DNA of 64,000 bases from Epiperipatus broadwayi (taxonomy: Eukaryota; Onychophora; Udeonychophora; Euonychophora; Peripatidae): the NCBI GenBank assembly GCA_028023455.1, contig JAQFVV010012489.1, positions 4,142,575 to 4,206,574 of the forward strand. The letters are read 5' to 3'. A program made the translations under genes and the position numbers. This document shows positions 51,616 through 62,573 of this stretch, in pieces; position 1 is the first letter of the stretch, and each line of letters begins with the position of its first letter. The notes beneath the pieces are model-generated. The model was not told the DNA's origin. It made no database searches and was given only the letters and a program-made list of their open reading frames with translations.

Positions 51616-52166
51616 AAACAGGCAAAACTCTCTATAAATATTGCCACTTAGTGCAAGCTAGAGTAATCAATGGATTCCAGAAGGCTTGTGCATAAAATCC
51701 CCTTCTAGTGCGTACTCATCCAATATCCCCAGTCTAGTTTCTGGTTTGTGGTCTTTGTCAGGGAGGAGCGCTGCACTTAGATCTTAGGATCTAATGTAAC
51801 CCTCCAGCTGCCACCTTTTATTTTTAATTAGCTACAAAAGTATGAGTCTTAAATTGAAAACACTTTACTATTTTCAATCTAAGCTCATTAGCTTATATAG
51901 TCATATAAGTTTGAACTCAATTCAATACCTATACATTTTGGTGACTTTGGTTCTTTAATAATCATAGCCACCACTATCCTAAGATCTAAGTGCAGTGCTC
52001 TCAGATCCAAGGCTCCTCACTGATGAAGGTCACAAACCAGAAACTAGTCTGGAGATATTGGATGAGTAGGCACTAGATAGGAATTTTATGCACAAGCCTT
52101 CTGAAATCCATTGATTACTCTGGCTTTCACTGAATGGCAATACATATAGAGAGTTTGGCCTGTTTT
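51616..52166. mobile_element. Composite, longer MITE of the 6.4-kb family
   Basis: The 551-bp unit has terminal inverted repeats (AAACAGGCAAAACTCTCTAT left; ATAGAGAGTTTGGCCTGTTT right) and an inner inverted segment of about 200 bp per arm. Inner blocks include TTTTATGCACAAGCCTTCTG, TCATCCAATAT and CACAAACCAGAAAC with mirrored partners, and a GATCTTAGGATC/CCTAAGATC pair nearer the centre. The outer 90 bp match the short copies at 6434 and 20831. The centre (about 51800-51960) is AT-rich and non-coding. It may be the longer ancestor from which the short forms were deleted. Confidence 0.82.
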
Positions 52167-53345
52167 AATAACAGTTATAAGCAAGCATAAGAAATTATGA
52201 CCATGTGATGTTTATTGGCTTCAAACAAGATAAAATTATGTTTTTATTCAAGAGCTTTGGCTCTCAAGTCAATCTATCATTGCATGTAACAGTGAAACAC
52301 AATCAACCTAATTATAATATAGAAGGCTTACTTAGAAGACTAGTCTACAAAAATCAAGTTAATCAGATAACTGATTTTATACCAGCTATATTTTATAATT
52401 CTATCCCAGATATAATAAGTCCATTTTTATAATGAATCAACTGAGCATTTAGCTATTATACTACATTGAAAAAATATATCTATATTGCATCCTATAGTCC
52501 ATGAATAGATAACATAAAACATATTAATTATATTTGTCAATTACAACCACTCACTGCTTTTCAATTCCTACCTGGTTTTAATGCATTAGAAGAGGAAAGG
52601 ACATTCGAAGTAAAAATCCTTTGGACACATTTTCTTTCTTGAATGATAAACCATTCATTTAATTTATTATTGCTTTTCTACATTTTCTGATTATAGATTA
52701 TTATTCTATTTATGTTTCTGTTCAGTATACATTATTATTTGTTTATCTGAGAAATTAAAAGCGAAGTTAGGTAGACATTCATAAATGTAATCTACAGCTT
52801 ACAAATGATATTTATGTAATTATAGAGAATAAGAGTAATTATAATTTAAAAATGAAATCATAATGTATTCATATTTTAATATTTTTTAATAATAATTTTT
52901 GTTACAACTATTTTAAGTTTTAATTATTCCAGATTTTATAAGAATTTATAATAATCTCAATCAGGGATCAATTAGATTTTGATGAATATATACGTATATA
53001 TTAATTCTAATATTCTCAGGAATAAAAAATAATTCATAGTATTATTTCTGAGATCTTCCACGTAGTAAATATGTAAAAAGCTAAAATGGTACCAGATATC
53101 ACAGTTATTATCCCACATTTATTTTATCCCTTATTCTATTTGTATTAATCTATATGTCCTGATGAATTCATTAATGTATATAACATATTCATCTTGCTTG
53201 ATTATCATTTTTTTACACATGTATTAGCTTATATTTTATACTTGTTTCTTTTGTACAATATATAACATATTGATTTTGCATTCAATAAATTATAGAGAAT
53301 AAAACAGATGAGATTTTTAGTACGATAACAAGAAAAAAAACACTG
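52167..53345. other. AT-rich stretch without features
   Basis: No gene or element recognised. The frame 52205-52432 has no known similarity and no supporting context. Confidence 0.55.
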
Positions 53346-53448
53346 TCAAGTGTTGTTAGCCGGGAGGTCATCGTAGCTGCCTTGCAAGCAAATAGTTGGT
53401 TGCAGACGGTTGTGGGTTCACATTCTGGCTAATGCTATGACATATGAG
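53346..53448 (+). mobile_element. tRNA-derived SINE, second copy
   Basis: AAGTGTTGTTAGCCGGGAGG (A-box), GCTGCCTTGCAAGCAA, TTGCAGACGGTTGTGGGTTC (B-box region) and GCTATGACATATGAGG align with the 19176-19294 copy in reverse. An imperfect ~15-bp direct repeat (AAGAAAAAAAACACT left, AGGAAAAAAAACATT right) may be the target duplication. More diverged than the first copy. Confidence 0.85.
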
Positions 53449-54827
53449 GAAAAAAAACATTAGGAAAGTATTTGTTATTGTACTGAAACATCAGCTATTT
53501 TAGCTATTATATTTGTATTACATGGAAGCTCCTGGAAATAATATTATGAATTTATATATATATATAATACAGAGATTAGCGACTGGTTAATAAATAAATA
53601 TAAGGCAATTCTCAACTAATTGAATTCCAACTCAGCAGGTGACTCTCCTTATTATTAAGTTCATAAAACCAAATAGAATATTCTTTAGCTTTCTAAATCT
53701 AACGATAATCAATTTACTATAATAAAGACACATCTACATTTAATTGACCATATGAACAAATGAACAGTTTTCTGAAACAATACTACAAACACGAATATGT
53801 TTTTTATTAAACAGTAAAATATCACAAGACATTAGCTTCTATATAATTTCTTTAGTAGGACACTTTTTCACCATCTGTAAGCTTTCATAAATAATAATAG
53901 ATGTTAGATAATATGCTTAATAAATCCTGATTTTATGCTATTTTTTCGAAATCTCCAACTAATTTTAAGCCTTTGGCTTTGGCCAGTGAGGAGTTTTGAA
54001 TCTTGGAACAATGTACATGGACCTGTAGGATCTAATACATCTACCTTCCAGCCTCTATCTTTTACCTTTCTTTTATACTGGGATCACCACAAAATATATA
54101 TTTGTTTAGCATTGTTATTTGAAATCTATTGTTACTTATTAAAGCTTAGAGTAAATGACATAGAGATGGTGAAAAAGTAAGGTACTAAGACAACAATATA
54201 TAAGCATAAGTAATGTGATAGAAAATAAATGATATTTTATTGGTTTATAATAAATCCTGGTCACAAGACACAGGTGGCCTACAGTTATTAAAACACTAAG
54301 AATATCACAATATGAATAAACTGATGTAGTTTTATATAAAATAAACATACAAGCTTAGATTGAAAACTTTTATGTTTTTTAATTTGAGCAGATTGCTTGG
54401 AAGTATAAAAGAGAGATCAATGGTAGTAGTTGGACAAAAAATGCATTGAATCCTAAATATTTAATGCAATGTTTCAAGATTTAAAGCTTCTCACTCAAGA
54501 AGTCATAAACTTAAACCTAAACTGGTGATATACAACACAGAATGAAGATTTATGAAGTAGTATATTATTATAAATGTAATTTATCCATTCTACTTTGAAC
54601 ATTTTTTAACAAAAAAAACTTTTTATTGTACATATATGCATATACAATAATATGGTTTGACTGTTCTGCCATTTTATTCAGAGATATAATATAATAAATA
54701 AAATAAAATACATAACTATATAAATAATACCATAAAAAACTTAAACAATAAAATTAATAAAATAAAAATAATAAAAAATTAAAAAGATAAATATATATAT
54801 AATAAAACTAAAATAAATATAAATATA
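53449..54827. other. AT-rich stretch without features
   Basis: No gene supported. The frames 53935-54180 and 54139-54348 have no known similarity. The last 150 bp may be the outer part of the large palindrome, whose mirror image would lie beyond the window end. Confidence 0.5.
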
Positions 54828-54917
54828 ATCAAACCCAAATAAAATAATTCAGGTAATATAAAATAAAAATATATAAAATAAATATAAATTATATATGGCA
54901 TTTCTGACTGTATATAT
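54828..54917. repeat. Outer part of the large palindrome, left arm (cut off by element C)
   Basis: ATCAAACCCAAATAAAATAA through TTTCTGACTGTATATAT is the reverse complement, with some mismatches, of the last ~90 bp of the window. The match stops where element C begins and resumes at 62274, so C was inserted into this arm. Confidence 0.88.
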
Positions 54918-57397
54918 TGAAACAGACAGATCGAAGAACCGATCTTAGTTTCATGTGTTGAAGTACGGTAATTCGAACTACTATTCGCCCGCAATGGGAT
55001 TTTTCCATTTCAAGTCACAAAAATTGAGCTATATATATTTTATGTTTTGTAAATAAATATGTAAAGATTCCGTGCATAAATGTCACAAATCATGAAATAA
55101 TATTCGTGTGTGCGTGGTTTGTGAATTTATAGCAGCTTAATTTAAAAGTTTCATTGCGGGTGTATTTGCTTAAATTTTAGACTTTTAGAATTATACAAAG
55201 TCGTTTAAAAATGCTGATCAAAAGTCACATTCCTTTGATCAGTGTTTTTAATTAAAATCTGTATTGTACAAATGTATAGAGTAATTAAGTTGTATTCGAA
55301 ATTAGATAAGGAATTTATATTTGTAATTACTGTGTCAAGTTAAAATTGCGTATTAAAGTTAGAGATAGCTGAAAACGGAACAATGGAAATGGATAATTGA
55401 TATTGTATGGTCAAGCTGGATTGCTGGAGGCTAGAGAAAAGTAGGTGGAGCCTAAAACAAAAACCAGACAAAAAGGTCAACCGAGGCCATCTTAGAAAAA
55501 ACTAGGATTCTAACTTTTGACGTGGCTGAGAGTAGATCGTCTAAAAAACAGCAAAGCAGTTGCTAGAGAAATCTCTCCAACTTTTGTTAAGAAGTCCACC
55601 AGTAAACCGTAATGTCGATGGGCTAAGTGCCAGGAGCTGATCTCGGTCCCGCCAATTTGAACCTTCGTGCCGCTGACTGATCATGTTTTATGTGCTTCAC
55701 AATTTCCAGCTTCCAATATCCAAATTGACTATGCCTTCCAAGTAAATTTCAAATGCGCGCCTACGTTCGTCAGAAATACCGTCGTGAGAAGCCAAGCCGG
55801 ATGAAGAAAGAAGGGTAACTGTGTTACATGAACTTTTAACTTCACCCCGAGCTTAATGTTATAAGTTAATCTGTAAATCAAATGAATCACATGTAAGTTT
55901 TTGTTTCGTTTATAATGCTACTGTTTCAAACCTGTCAGTAAATTTTCTTTCTCCTTTTCCTCTGCTCTAGTCTTTAGAAAATAGTTTATAAATATTATCT
56001 ACTAACAATAATTCAAATGAAGACATTTATATTTTTTTATTACTTATGCTATAAACAAACGATGCCAATAGAAATATTTCCCAACTCTGTTTAAAGCTAG
56101 TTTATAATATTGATTATAGTTATTTTAAAAGGAAGTTCGTTATTAAAGTAAAGATTATTTTATATATTGAGTTGGCAGATATTAAATCACTTTATTATGT
56201 TTTTTTTTAGTTCGTCATACTATTGTAACCGATACTTCAATCTTAAATATGTAAAGGGTTCTAAGTTATTATCTTAGTTGCATACATGAAATGAGAAATA
56301 GTTTCAGTGTATAATTTGTAAATCGATACCGCCTGAACAACCTGGGGGTTTAGGGGTTTCAGAGAAAACTTAATTAATTATTGCTTTCGTGGTCAGTTTG
56401 ATTCCGCCATGTTTTATTGGAATAGTTATATCAGCCTGTTGCGTCGAAATATACGGATTGATTATCCGGTTTTGTGTAATCCCTTTTCAAATTCACTTCA
56501 AGCACTCGTCCTCGATGACTGTGGCAATGCCTTTTCTTCGCCGAAGTTAGCGTCTTGCCATACTACCATATGGGGAAGAAAACAATTCTTTCCCAGGTTA
56601 TTTCTTGGATCACCGGGTTTCGACATAATCCCGGCTGGTTGTAGTGTCCCGGATCTACTTGAGGGCATTAAGCCTTGTCAAAGAACAAGCCGCCCGGTAT
56701 TCCGTTGATGCACCGCAAGTAATTACTGTAGGGCTCTTCAATATAGGCAACCACTAGTACATCAATCTTAGATATCATATTTATACGAAACCACCCTCCA
56801 ACTATTAGTACACGCAACGGCTCGAATCTATTCGGATAAAATAACTTAATAAAATCGTAGATAAATATTTTCAATGCCAAATGCTCTGATTCCCTTAGCC
56901 ACCCGTCAATCATTTCACTACACAAATATTGGTATGAGTTTGTTACCAGGTAAAATGATTACTAAAGACTAGTAGCTAATTATAATAGAATATTTATGGA
57001 AGTCTTACCGTACTTTTGAATACTATATTTTTATGCTTTCTATTTATTATTAAACAATTTATATAATCTAATTTTGTGTCTTCCAACTCATTACTCTCGA
57101 AGTCTATTCAGTCACCTACTGTCTGTGTTGGCAACTTGAATATATACATTACATTAATGACCGTACCCCTATCCAGAGTATAATAGATCTATATATAAAA
57201 CTGTAAGTAATTCTGTCTGTGTTCTGAGTTGAGCTAGTAAAGGGATAACCCCGTGCTGTTATAAAGTCATCATCGGTTGGTCATACCGGGGTTTGGGTTT
57301 GAATTTAGTTGGCGTTTTGGAATTTATTCTTAAACGGGGACTGGGTTTGAACTCGGGTACTGTGTATGAGTAAGCGTGGTGGATTTATACCGGTACA
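54918..57397 (+). repeat. LTR C, left copy
   Basis: 2480 bp, unusually long. It contains two less AT-rich islands (about 55380-55860 and 56330-56720) and a 99-codon frame at 56409-56708 that is also open in the right copy. Confidence 0.95.
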
Positions 57398-57410
57398 GTT
57401 AATAATTTTT

Positions 57411-57430
57411 TGGACGCCCTCCGTGGTGCT
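57411..57430 (+). other. Candidate tRNA primer-binding site of element C
   Basis: TGGACGCCCTCCGTGGTGCT starts 13 bases after the LTR. With one inserted base it follows the lysine-tRNA type TGGCGCCCAACGTGGGGC and continues into a CTC.GATGAAGAA stretch similar to that in element B. Confidence 0.62.
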
Positions 57431-58480
57431 CCGATGAAGAAATCTCCCACACCCTGCAGAGTGAACGAGAGTAAACAGTTAAATTATAAAAATATTCGAT
57501 TTTTTTTTTGTTTGTCATAATATTGATATGTATTTGGCGTATTAAAATGCGCAAGTTAAAACGATAGTTGAGTAAAGCAAGGATATAAAATTTGTTTTTC
57601 CCTTACACCAAGTTTCAGTAAATAGTCTACTTCCAAATATCGTTAAGAACAGAGTGAGATTTTTCGAAAAGAGAGCGGAAGCGATTTTGTGCGTTTATTT
57701 AATTAAAATAAACGAGTGTTATTCCATAATTTTTTTTGCGAGTTCATTCTTGTTGTTTGAAATTTTTCAAAAAAAAAGTAAAGAAGTAGAATTAATTCCA
57801 GGTCTTAAAAATAAAAACATGTACGTATATATATATTGTAATATAAAAATCTTATCAGAGTCAGAGTTAATATTAATCGTACCCTATATAAAGCATTAAT
57901 CTTGAATTAAATGATTATTAGGTCATGTAAAAAGTATATATTTGGGGATCAGTGGAGTAAATTATCTATTGGTCACATGTTGCTGGCTGGCGCCTTTCAA
58001 ATAAATTTGTCAGCAAATATGTTTGTCCACACAGCAGTGGTGAGTTTTGTTGGGTTCAAAAGAGAGAAGGGTGGCATATATATATAGAGAGAATTACTGA
58101 CAGTAGTACAAAATTAATATTGTGTTATATACCCATTATTAATATGTTTATATTATAGGACTGAGGAGAACAGTGCGAACTGGGTGGATAAAGTTTTTTT
58201 TTGTTCCTTTATTCTTTTAGTAATGATTTAAGCATGTCATATTGTATATACCTAAATAAAAAAAAAATATTAACAGTGAAAAGTTTAGATAACAGAAACC
58301 AGTCGGAACGTAGGCGAAAAAAAAGAGAAAGGAAGGAAGCCACACAAACAGTATCAGCAGCGGGGAAGGATTTGGCAATAGGATCAGGGATCAGTATCTT
58401 TATGTTATATATACAAATCAAATTATTTTACAAAACTAACTCTTATGCTGAAGACACTTATAATTAAAAACAAAGAGAAA
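57431..58480 (+). other. Leader region of element C
   Basis: About 1 kb of mostly AT-rich DNA between primer site and gag. The frames 57654-57899 and 58201-58467 are short, and the second overlaps the gag start in another phase; neither resembles a protein. Confidence 0.6.
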
Positions 58481-59602
58481 ATGGCAGAAATAGAAGGAAA
58501 CAATAATTCATCCGCAACTGGCGCAGAGACATCTGACACATCCAGTGATCACGAAATTGTGTTCAAGAAATTTCCCGATAAAAAAAAAAGTTTTGGTCGA
58601 TTAGATAGGAACACCAAACAGAGGGAGCACGATCGTGATGCGAAGTTTGACATGATCCTCGAGGAGATGAGAGAGGACAGGAAGATTATGATGGCGATGA
58701 TGGAGCGTATGTTAAGGATTGAAGAATGGCGTATGGGGACGGACGGTAAAACAGGTAGGGAAGATAAAGCTAATACCAGTGCAAGGAAGGGAGAAGAGGA
58801 CCAAACCATCCCGATGGAATTAGAAACTCAGAGCGAAGTAGCCATTGAAGAGAAGACAGGCCAGGACCTAGACGTTGAAAATGTTGAGTTGGAAAGGCAA
58901 ACTGATGCGCAGAGCCAAAGTGAAAACCTAATAGCGGCAATGGGAACTAGTAACAAAGGAAAAGGGATAAAAAGAGAGCAGGCAGTGCACCCACCAATAA
59001 GGATGATTAACATCCCTCACTTCGGATCATCTATCCAGATTCAGACATTCAGAGGCGAACCCGGGGAAAATCCAGCCGTGCATCTGGACAGCATCAAAGA
59101 ATTTCTGTGCTTCCACCCGATGACCGAAAGGGAGAGAATAACGGTAGCCAGCCATTATCTGAGGGAGTCTGCGAAGGCGTGGTGGAAATTGTTAAAACAA
59201 CCACCGAGTACTATGCGAGGCTATGAAGAAGCTATTTTGAAAAGGTATTGGAGTGTGGAGAAGCAGGAGGGACTTTTACACAAGTTCTCGAATTTGAAAT
59301 ACGATGAGAGTAGCAGACAGAGTTTTGCAGCCTTCTTCACGCACCAAGCGATGATACTTAAATCTCTCACCGCTTTTAGCTACACGGAGCAGCACATTAC
59401 CCGTATCGTCGTGCATAACCTACCACCGTGGGTGCAAAGGATAATGCTGGGAATCTGCCCTATGTCGTTCGAAAAAACTGTGGAACTGCTAAACCAGATC
59501 GACTACGGGGACTTGTATCCAACAAAAAGGGAATGGGAGCAGTGTAGTTACAATACCAGGCCATTAAAACCTTATATACCTCCCGACCCAGGGAGAAAGT
59601 AG
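58481..59602 (+). CDS. Gag protein of element C (373 aa, intact)
   Basis: Structural protein expected to assemble cytoplasmic particles around element RNA. The ATG at 58481 (AAAATGG context) is preferred over the in-frame ATG at 58445, which has a weak context. Residues 1-50 are polar; 50-85 are a charged, Met-rich coiled-coil-like helix (DMILEEMREDRKIMMAMMER); 90-170 are acidic and low-complexity; 175-345 form a retrotransposon Gag core with IQTFRGEPGENPAVHLDSIK, AKAWWKLLKQPP (WW 234-235), GYEEAILKRYW, SFAAFFTHQ, TRIVVHNLPPWVQRIMLGI and VELLNQIDYGDLY. No CCHC zinc knuckle and no downstream protease frame. Its core is homologous to the broken gag of element B. Local base composition is less AT-rich than the surroundings, as expected of a conserved coding region. 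Confidence 0.9.
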   Translation: MAEIEGNNNSSATGAETSDTSSDHEIVFKKFPDKKKSFGRLDRNTKQREHDRDAKFDMILEEMREDRKIMMAMMERMLRIEEWRMGTDGKTGREDKANTSARKGEEDQTIPMELETQSEVAIEEKTGQDLDVENVELERQTDAQSQSENLIAAMGTSNKGKGIKREQAVHPPIRMINIPHFGSSIQIQTFRGEPGENPAVHLDSIKEFLCFHPMTERERITVASHYLRESAKAWWKLLKQPPSTMRGYEEAILKRYWSVEKQEGLLHKFSNLKYDESSRQSFAAFFTHQAMILKSLTAFSYTEQHITRIVVHNLPPWVQRIMLGICPMSFEKTVELLNQIDYGDLYPTKREWEQCSYNTRPLKPYIPPDPGRK

Positions 59603-59806
59603 AAACTACAATAAATGATAACCCGGTAAACGACCACTGTGAAATGTCTATGATGATGAGTAAAAGAACAACGGATTAATACACCCAAATTTGATAAATG
59701 TTAGGTTCGAACCCTCACCCAGACTGTTCTCCAAAGTCGATCAATTCTGTAAGAAAATGTTAACCAGTGAATTATGTATAAACATTTTTTTTTGTTATTT
59801 TTTTTT

Positions 59807-59820
59807 AAAGTGAGAAGAAA
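59807..59820 (+). other. Polypurine tract of element C
   Basis: AAAGTGAGAAGAAA ends directly at the right LTR. It confirms plus orientation. Confidence 0.75.
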
Positions 59821-62273
59821 TGAAACAGACAGATCGAAGAACCGATCTTAGTTTCATGTGTTGAAGTACGGTAATTCGAACTACTATTCGCCCGCAATGG
59901 GATTTTTCCATTTCAAGTCACAAAAATTGAGCTATATATATTTTATGTTTTGTAAATAAATATGTAAAGATTCCGTGCATAAATGTCACAAATCATGAAA
60001 TAATATTCGTGTGTGCGTGGTTTGTGAATTTATAGCAGCTTAATTTAAAAGTTTCATTGCGGGTGTATTTGCTTAAATTTTAGACTTTTAGAATTATACA
60101 AAGTCGTTTAAAAATGCTGATCAAAAGTCACATTCCTTTGATCAGTGTTTTTAATTAAAATCTGTATTGTACAAATGTATAGAGTAATTAAGTTGTATTC
60201 GAAATTAGATAAGGAATTTATATTTGTAATTACTGTGTCAAGTTAAAATTGCGTATTAAAGTTAGAGATAGCTGAAAACGGAACAATGGAAATGGATAAT
60301 TGATATTGTATGGTCAAGCTGGATTGCTGGAGGCTAGAGAAAAGTAGGTGGAGCCTAAAACAAAAACCAGACAAAAAGGTCAACCGTGGCCATCTTAGAA
60401 AAAACTAGGATTCTAACTTTTGACGTGGCTGAGAGTAGATCGTCTAAAAACAGCAAAGCAGTGGCTAGAGAAATCTCTCCAACTTTTGTTAAGAAGTCCA
60501 CCAGTAAACCGTAATGTCGATGGGCTAAGTGCCAGGAGCTGATCTCGGTCCCGCCAATTTGAACCTTCGTGCCGCTGACTGATCATGTTTTATGTGCTTC
60601 ACAATTTCCAGCTTCCAATATCCAAATTGACTATGCCTTCCAAGTAAATTTCAAATGCGCGCCTACGTTCGTCAGAAATACCGTCGTGAAGCCAAGCCGG
60701 ATGAAGAAAGAAGGGTAACTGTGTTACATGAACTTTTAACTTCCCCCCGAGCTTAATGTTATAAGTTAATCTGTAAATCAAATGAATCACATGTAAGTTT
60801 TTGTTTCGTTTATAATGCTACTGTTTCAAACCTGTCAGTAAATTTTCTTTCTCCTTTTCCTCTGCTCTAGTCTTTAGAAAATAGTTTATAAATATTGTAT
60901 CTACTAACAATAATTCAAATGAAGACATTTATATTTTTTATTACTTATGCTATAAACAAACGATGCCAATAGAAATATTTCCCAACTCTGTTTAAAGCTA
61001 GTTTATAATATTGATTATAGTTATTTTAAAAGGAAGTTCGTTATTAAAGTAAAGATTATTTTATATATTGAGTTGGCAGATATTAAATCACTTTATTATG
61101 TTTTTTTTAGTTTCGTCATACTATTGTAACCGATACTTCAATCTTAAATATGTAAAGGGTTCTAAGTTATTATCTTAGTTGCATACATGAAATGAGAAAT
61201 AGTTTCAGTGTATAATTTGTAAATCGATACCGCCTGAACAACCTGGGGGTTTAGGGGTTTCAGAGTAAACTTAATTAATTATTGCTTTCGCGGTCAGTTT
61301 GATTCCGCCATGTTTTATTGGAATAGTTATATCAGCCTGTTGCGTCGAAATAGACGAATTGATTACCCGGTTTTGTGTAATTCCTTTTCAAATTCACTTC
61401 AAGCACTCGTCCTCGATGACTGTGGCAATGCCTTTCCTTCGCCGAAGTTAGCGTCTCACCATACTACCATATGGGGAAGAAAACAATTCTTTCCCAGGTT
61501 ATTTCTTGGATCACCGGGTTTCGACATAATCCCGGCTGGTTGTAGTGTCCCGGATCTACTTGAGGGCATTAAGCCTTGTCAAAGAACAAGCCACCCGGTA
61601 TTCCGTTGATGCACCGCAAGTAATTACTGTAGGGCTCTTCAATATAGGCAACCACTAGTACATCAATCTTAGATACGAAACCACCCTCCAACTAACGGCT
61701 CGAATCTATTCGGATAAAATAACTTAATAAAATCGTAGATAAATATTTTCAATGCCAAATGCTCTGATTCCCTTAGCCACCCGTCAATCATTTCACTACA
61801 CAAATATTGGTATGAGTTTGTTACCAGGTAAAATGATTACTAAAGACTAGTAGCTAATTATAATAGAATATTTATGGAAGTCTTACCGTACTTTTGAATA
61901 CTATATTTTTATGCTTTCTATTTATTATTAAACAATTTATATAATCTAATTTTGTGTCTTCCAACTCATTACTCTCGAAGTCTATTCAGTCACCTACTGT
62001 CTGTGTTGGCAACTTGAATATATACATTACATTAATGACCGTACCCCTATCCAGAGTATAATAGATCCTATATAAAACTGTAAGTAATTCTGTCTGTGTT
62101 CTGAGTTGAGCTAGTAAAGGGATAACCCTGTGCTGTTATAAAGTCATCATCGGTTGGTCATACCGGGTTTTGGGTTTGAATTTAGTTGGCGTTTTGGAAT
62201 TTATTCTTAAACCGGACTGGGTTTGAACTCGGGTACTGTGTATGAGTAAGCGTGGTGGATTTATACCGGTACA
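59821..62273 (+). repeat. LTR C, right copy
   Basis: 2453 bp. Compared with the left copy it lacks short segments near 61675 and 61695 and carries scattered single changes. It is followed by ATATATATATATACATATTC. Confidence 0.95.
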
Positions 62274-62539
62274 ATATATATATATATACATATTCATGAA
62301 CAACTATTATTTAAAATATATTATTTATTTTTATTATTTTTAATAATATTCTAATTACTTTTATTTCTTATAAACTTTAACTTTAATTTTGTTATCCCCA
62401 CATTAATAAAATACTTGATATTTTATATTCATATAATTCTCAGTTTAACCTTAATTTATTTATTAACAATATTCTTTTTAATTTTCAAATAATATAATAT
62501 ATATTATTTTCTCATTCATTCTTCTGTTATTAATAATAT

Positions 62540-62573
<34 letters not shown>

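Larger units (their letters stand above)
54918..62273 (+). mobile_element. LTR element C: 2.5-kb LTRs, single intact gag ORF, no pol
   Basis: Direct repeats 54918-57397 (2480 bp) and 59821-62273 (2453 bp) flank a 2423-bp internal region. LTR ends are TGAAACAG and GGTACA (TG...CA). The flanks are TATATAT on the left and ATATATAT on the right. Order inside: primer site, ~1.05-kb leader, gag, ~0.2 kb, purine tract. There is no room or frame for protease, RT, RNase H or integrase. The LTRs are nearly identical apart from a few substitutions and two deletions of about a dozen bases in the right copy, so the insertion is young compared with A and B. Confidence 0.93.

Noticed and set aside
56668-56925. 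85-codon minus-strand frame in LTR C
   Set aside because: The right LTR copy carries deletions of about a dozen bases here, so the frame is not maintained.
57424-57441. Alternative primer site for element C (TGGTGCTCCGATGAAGAA)
   Set aside because: It aligns with element B's site, but the upstream TGG at 57411 fits the lysine-type consensus better and is closer to the LTR.
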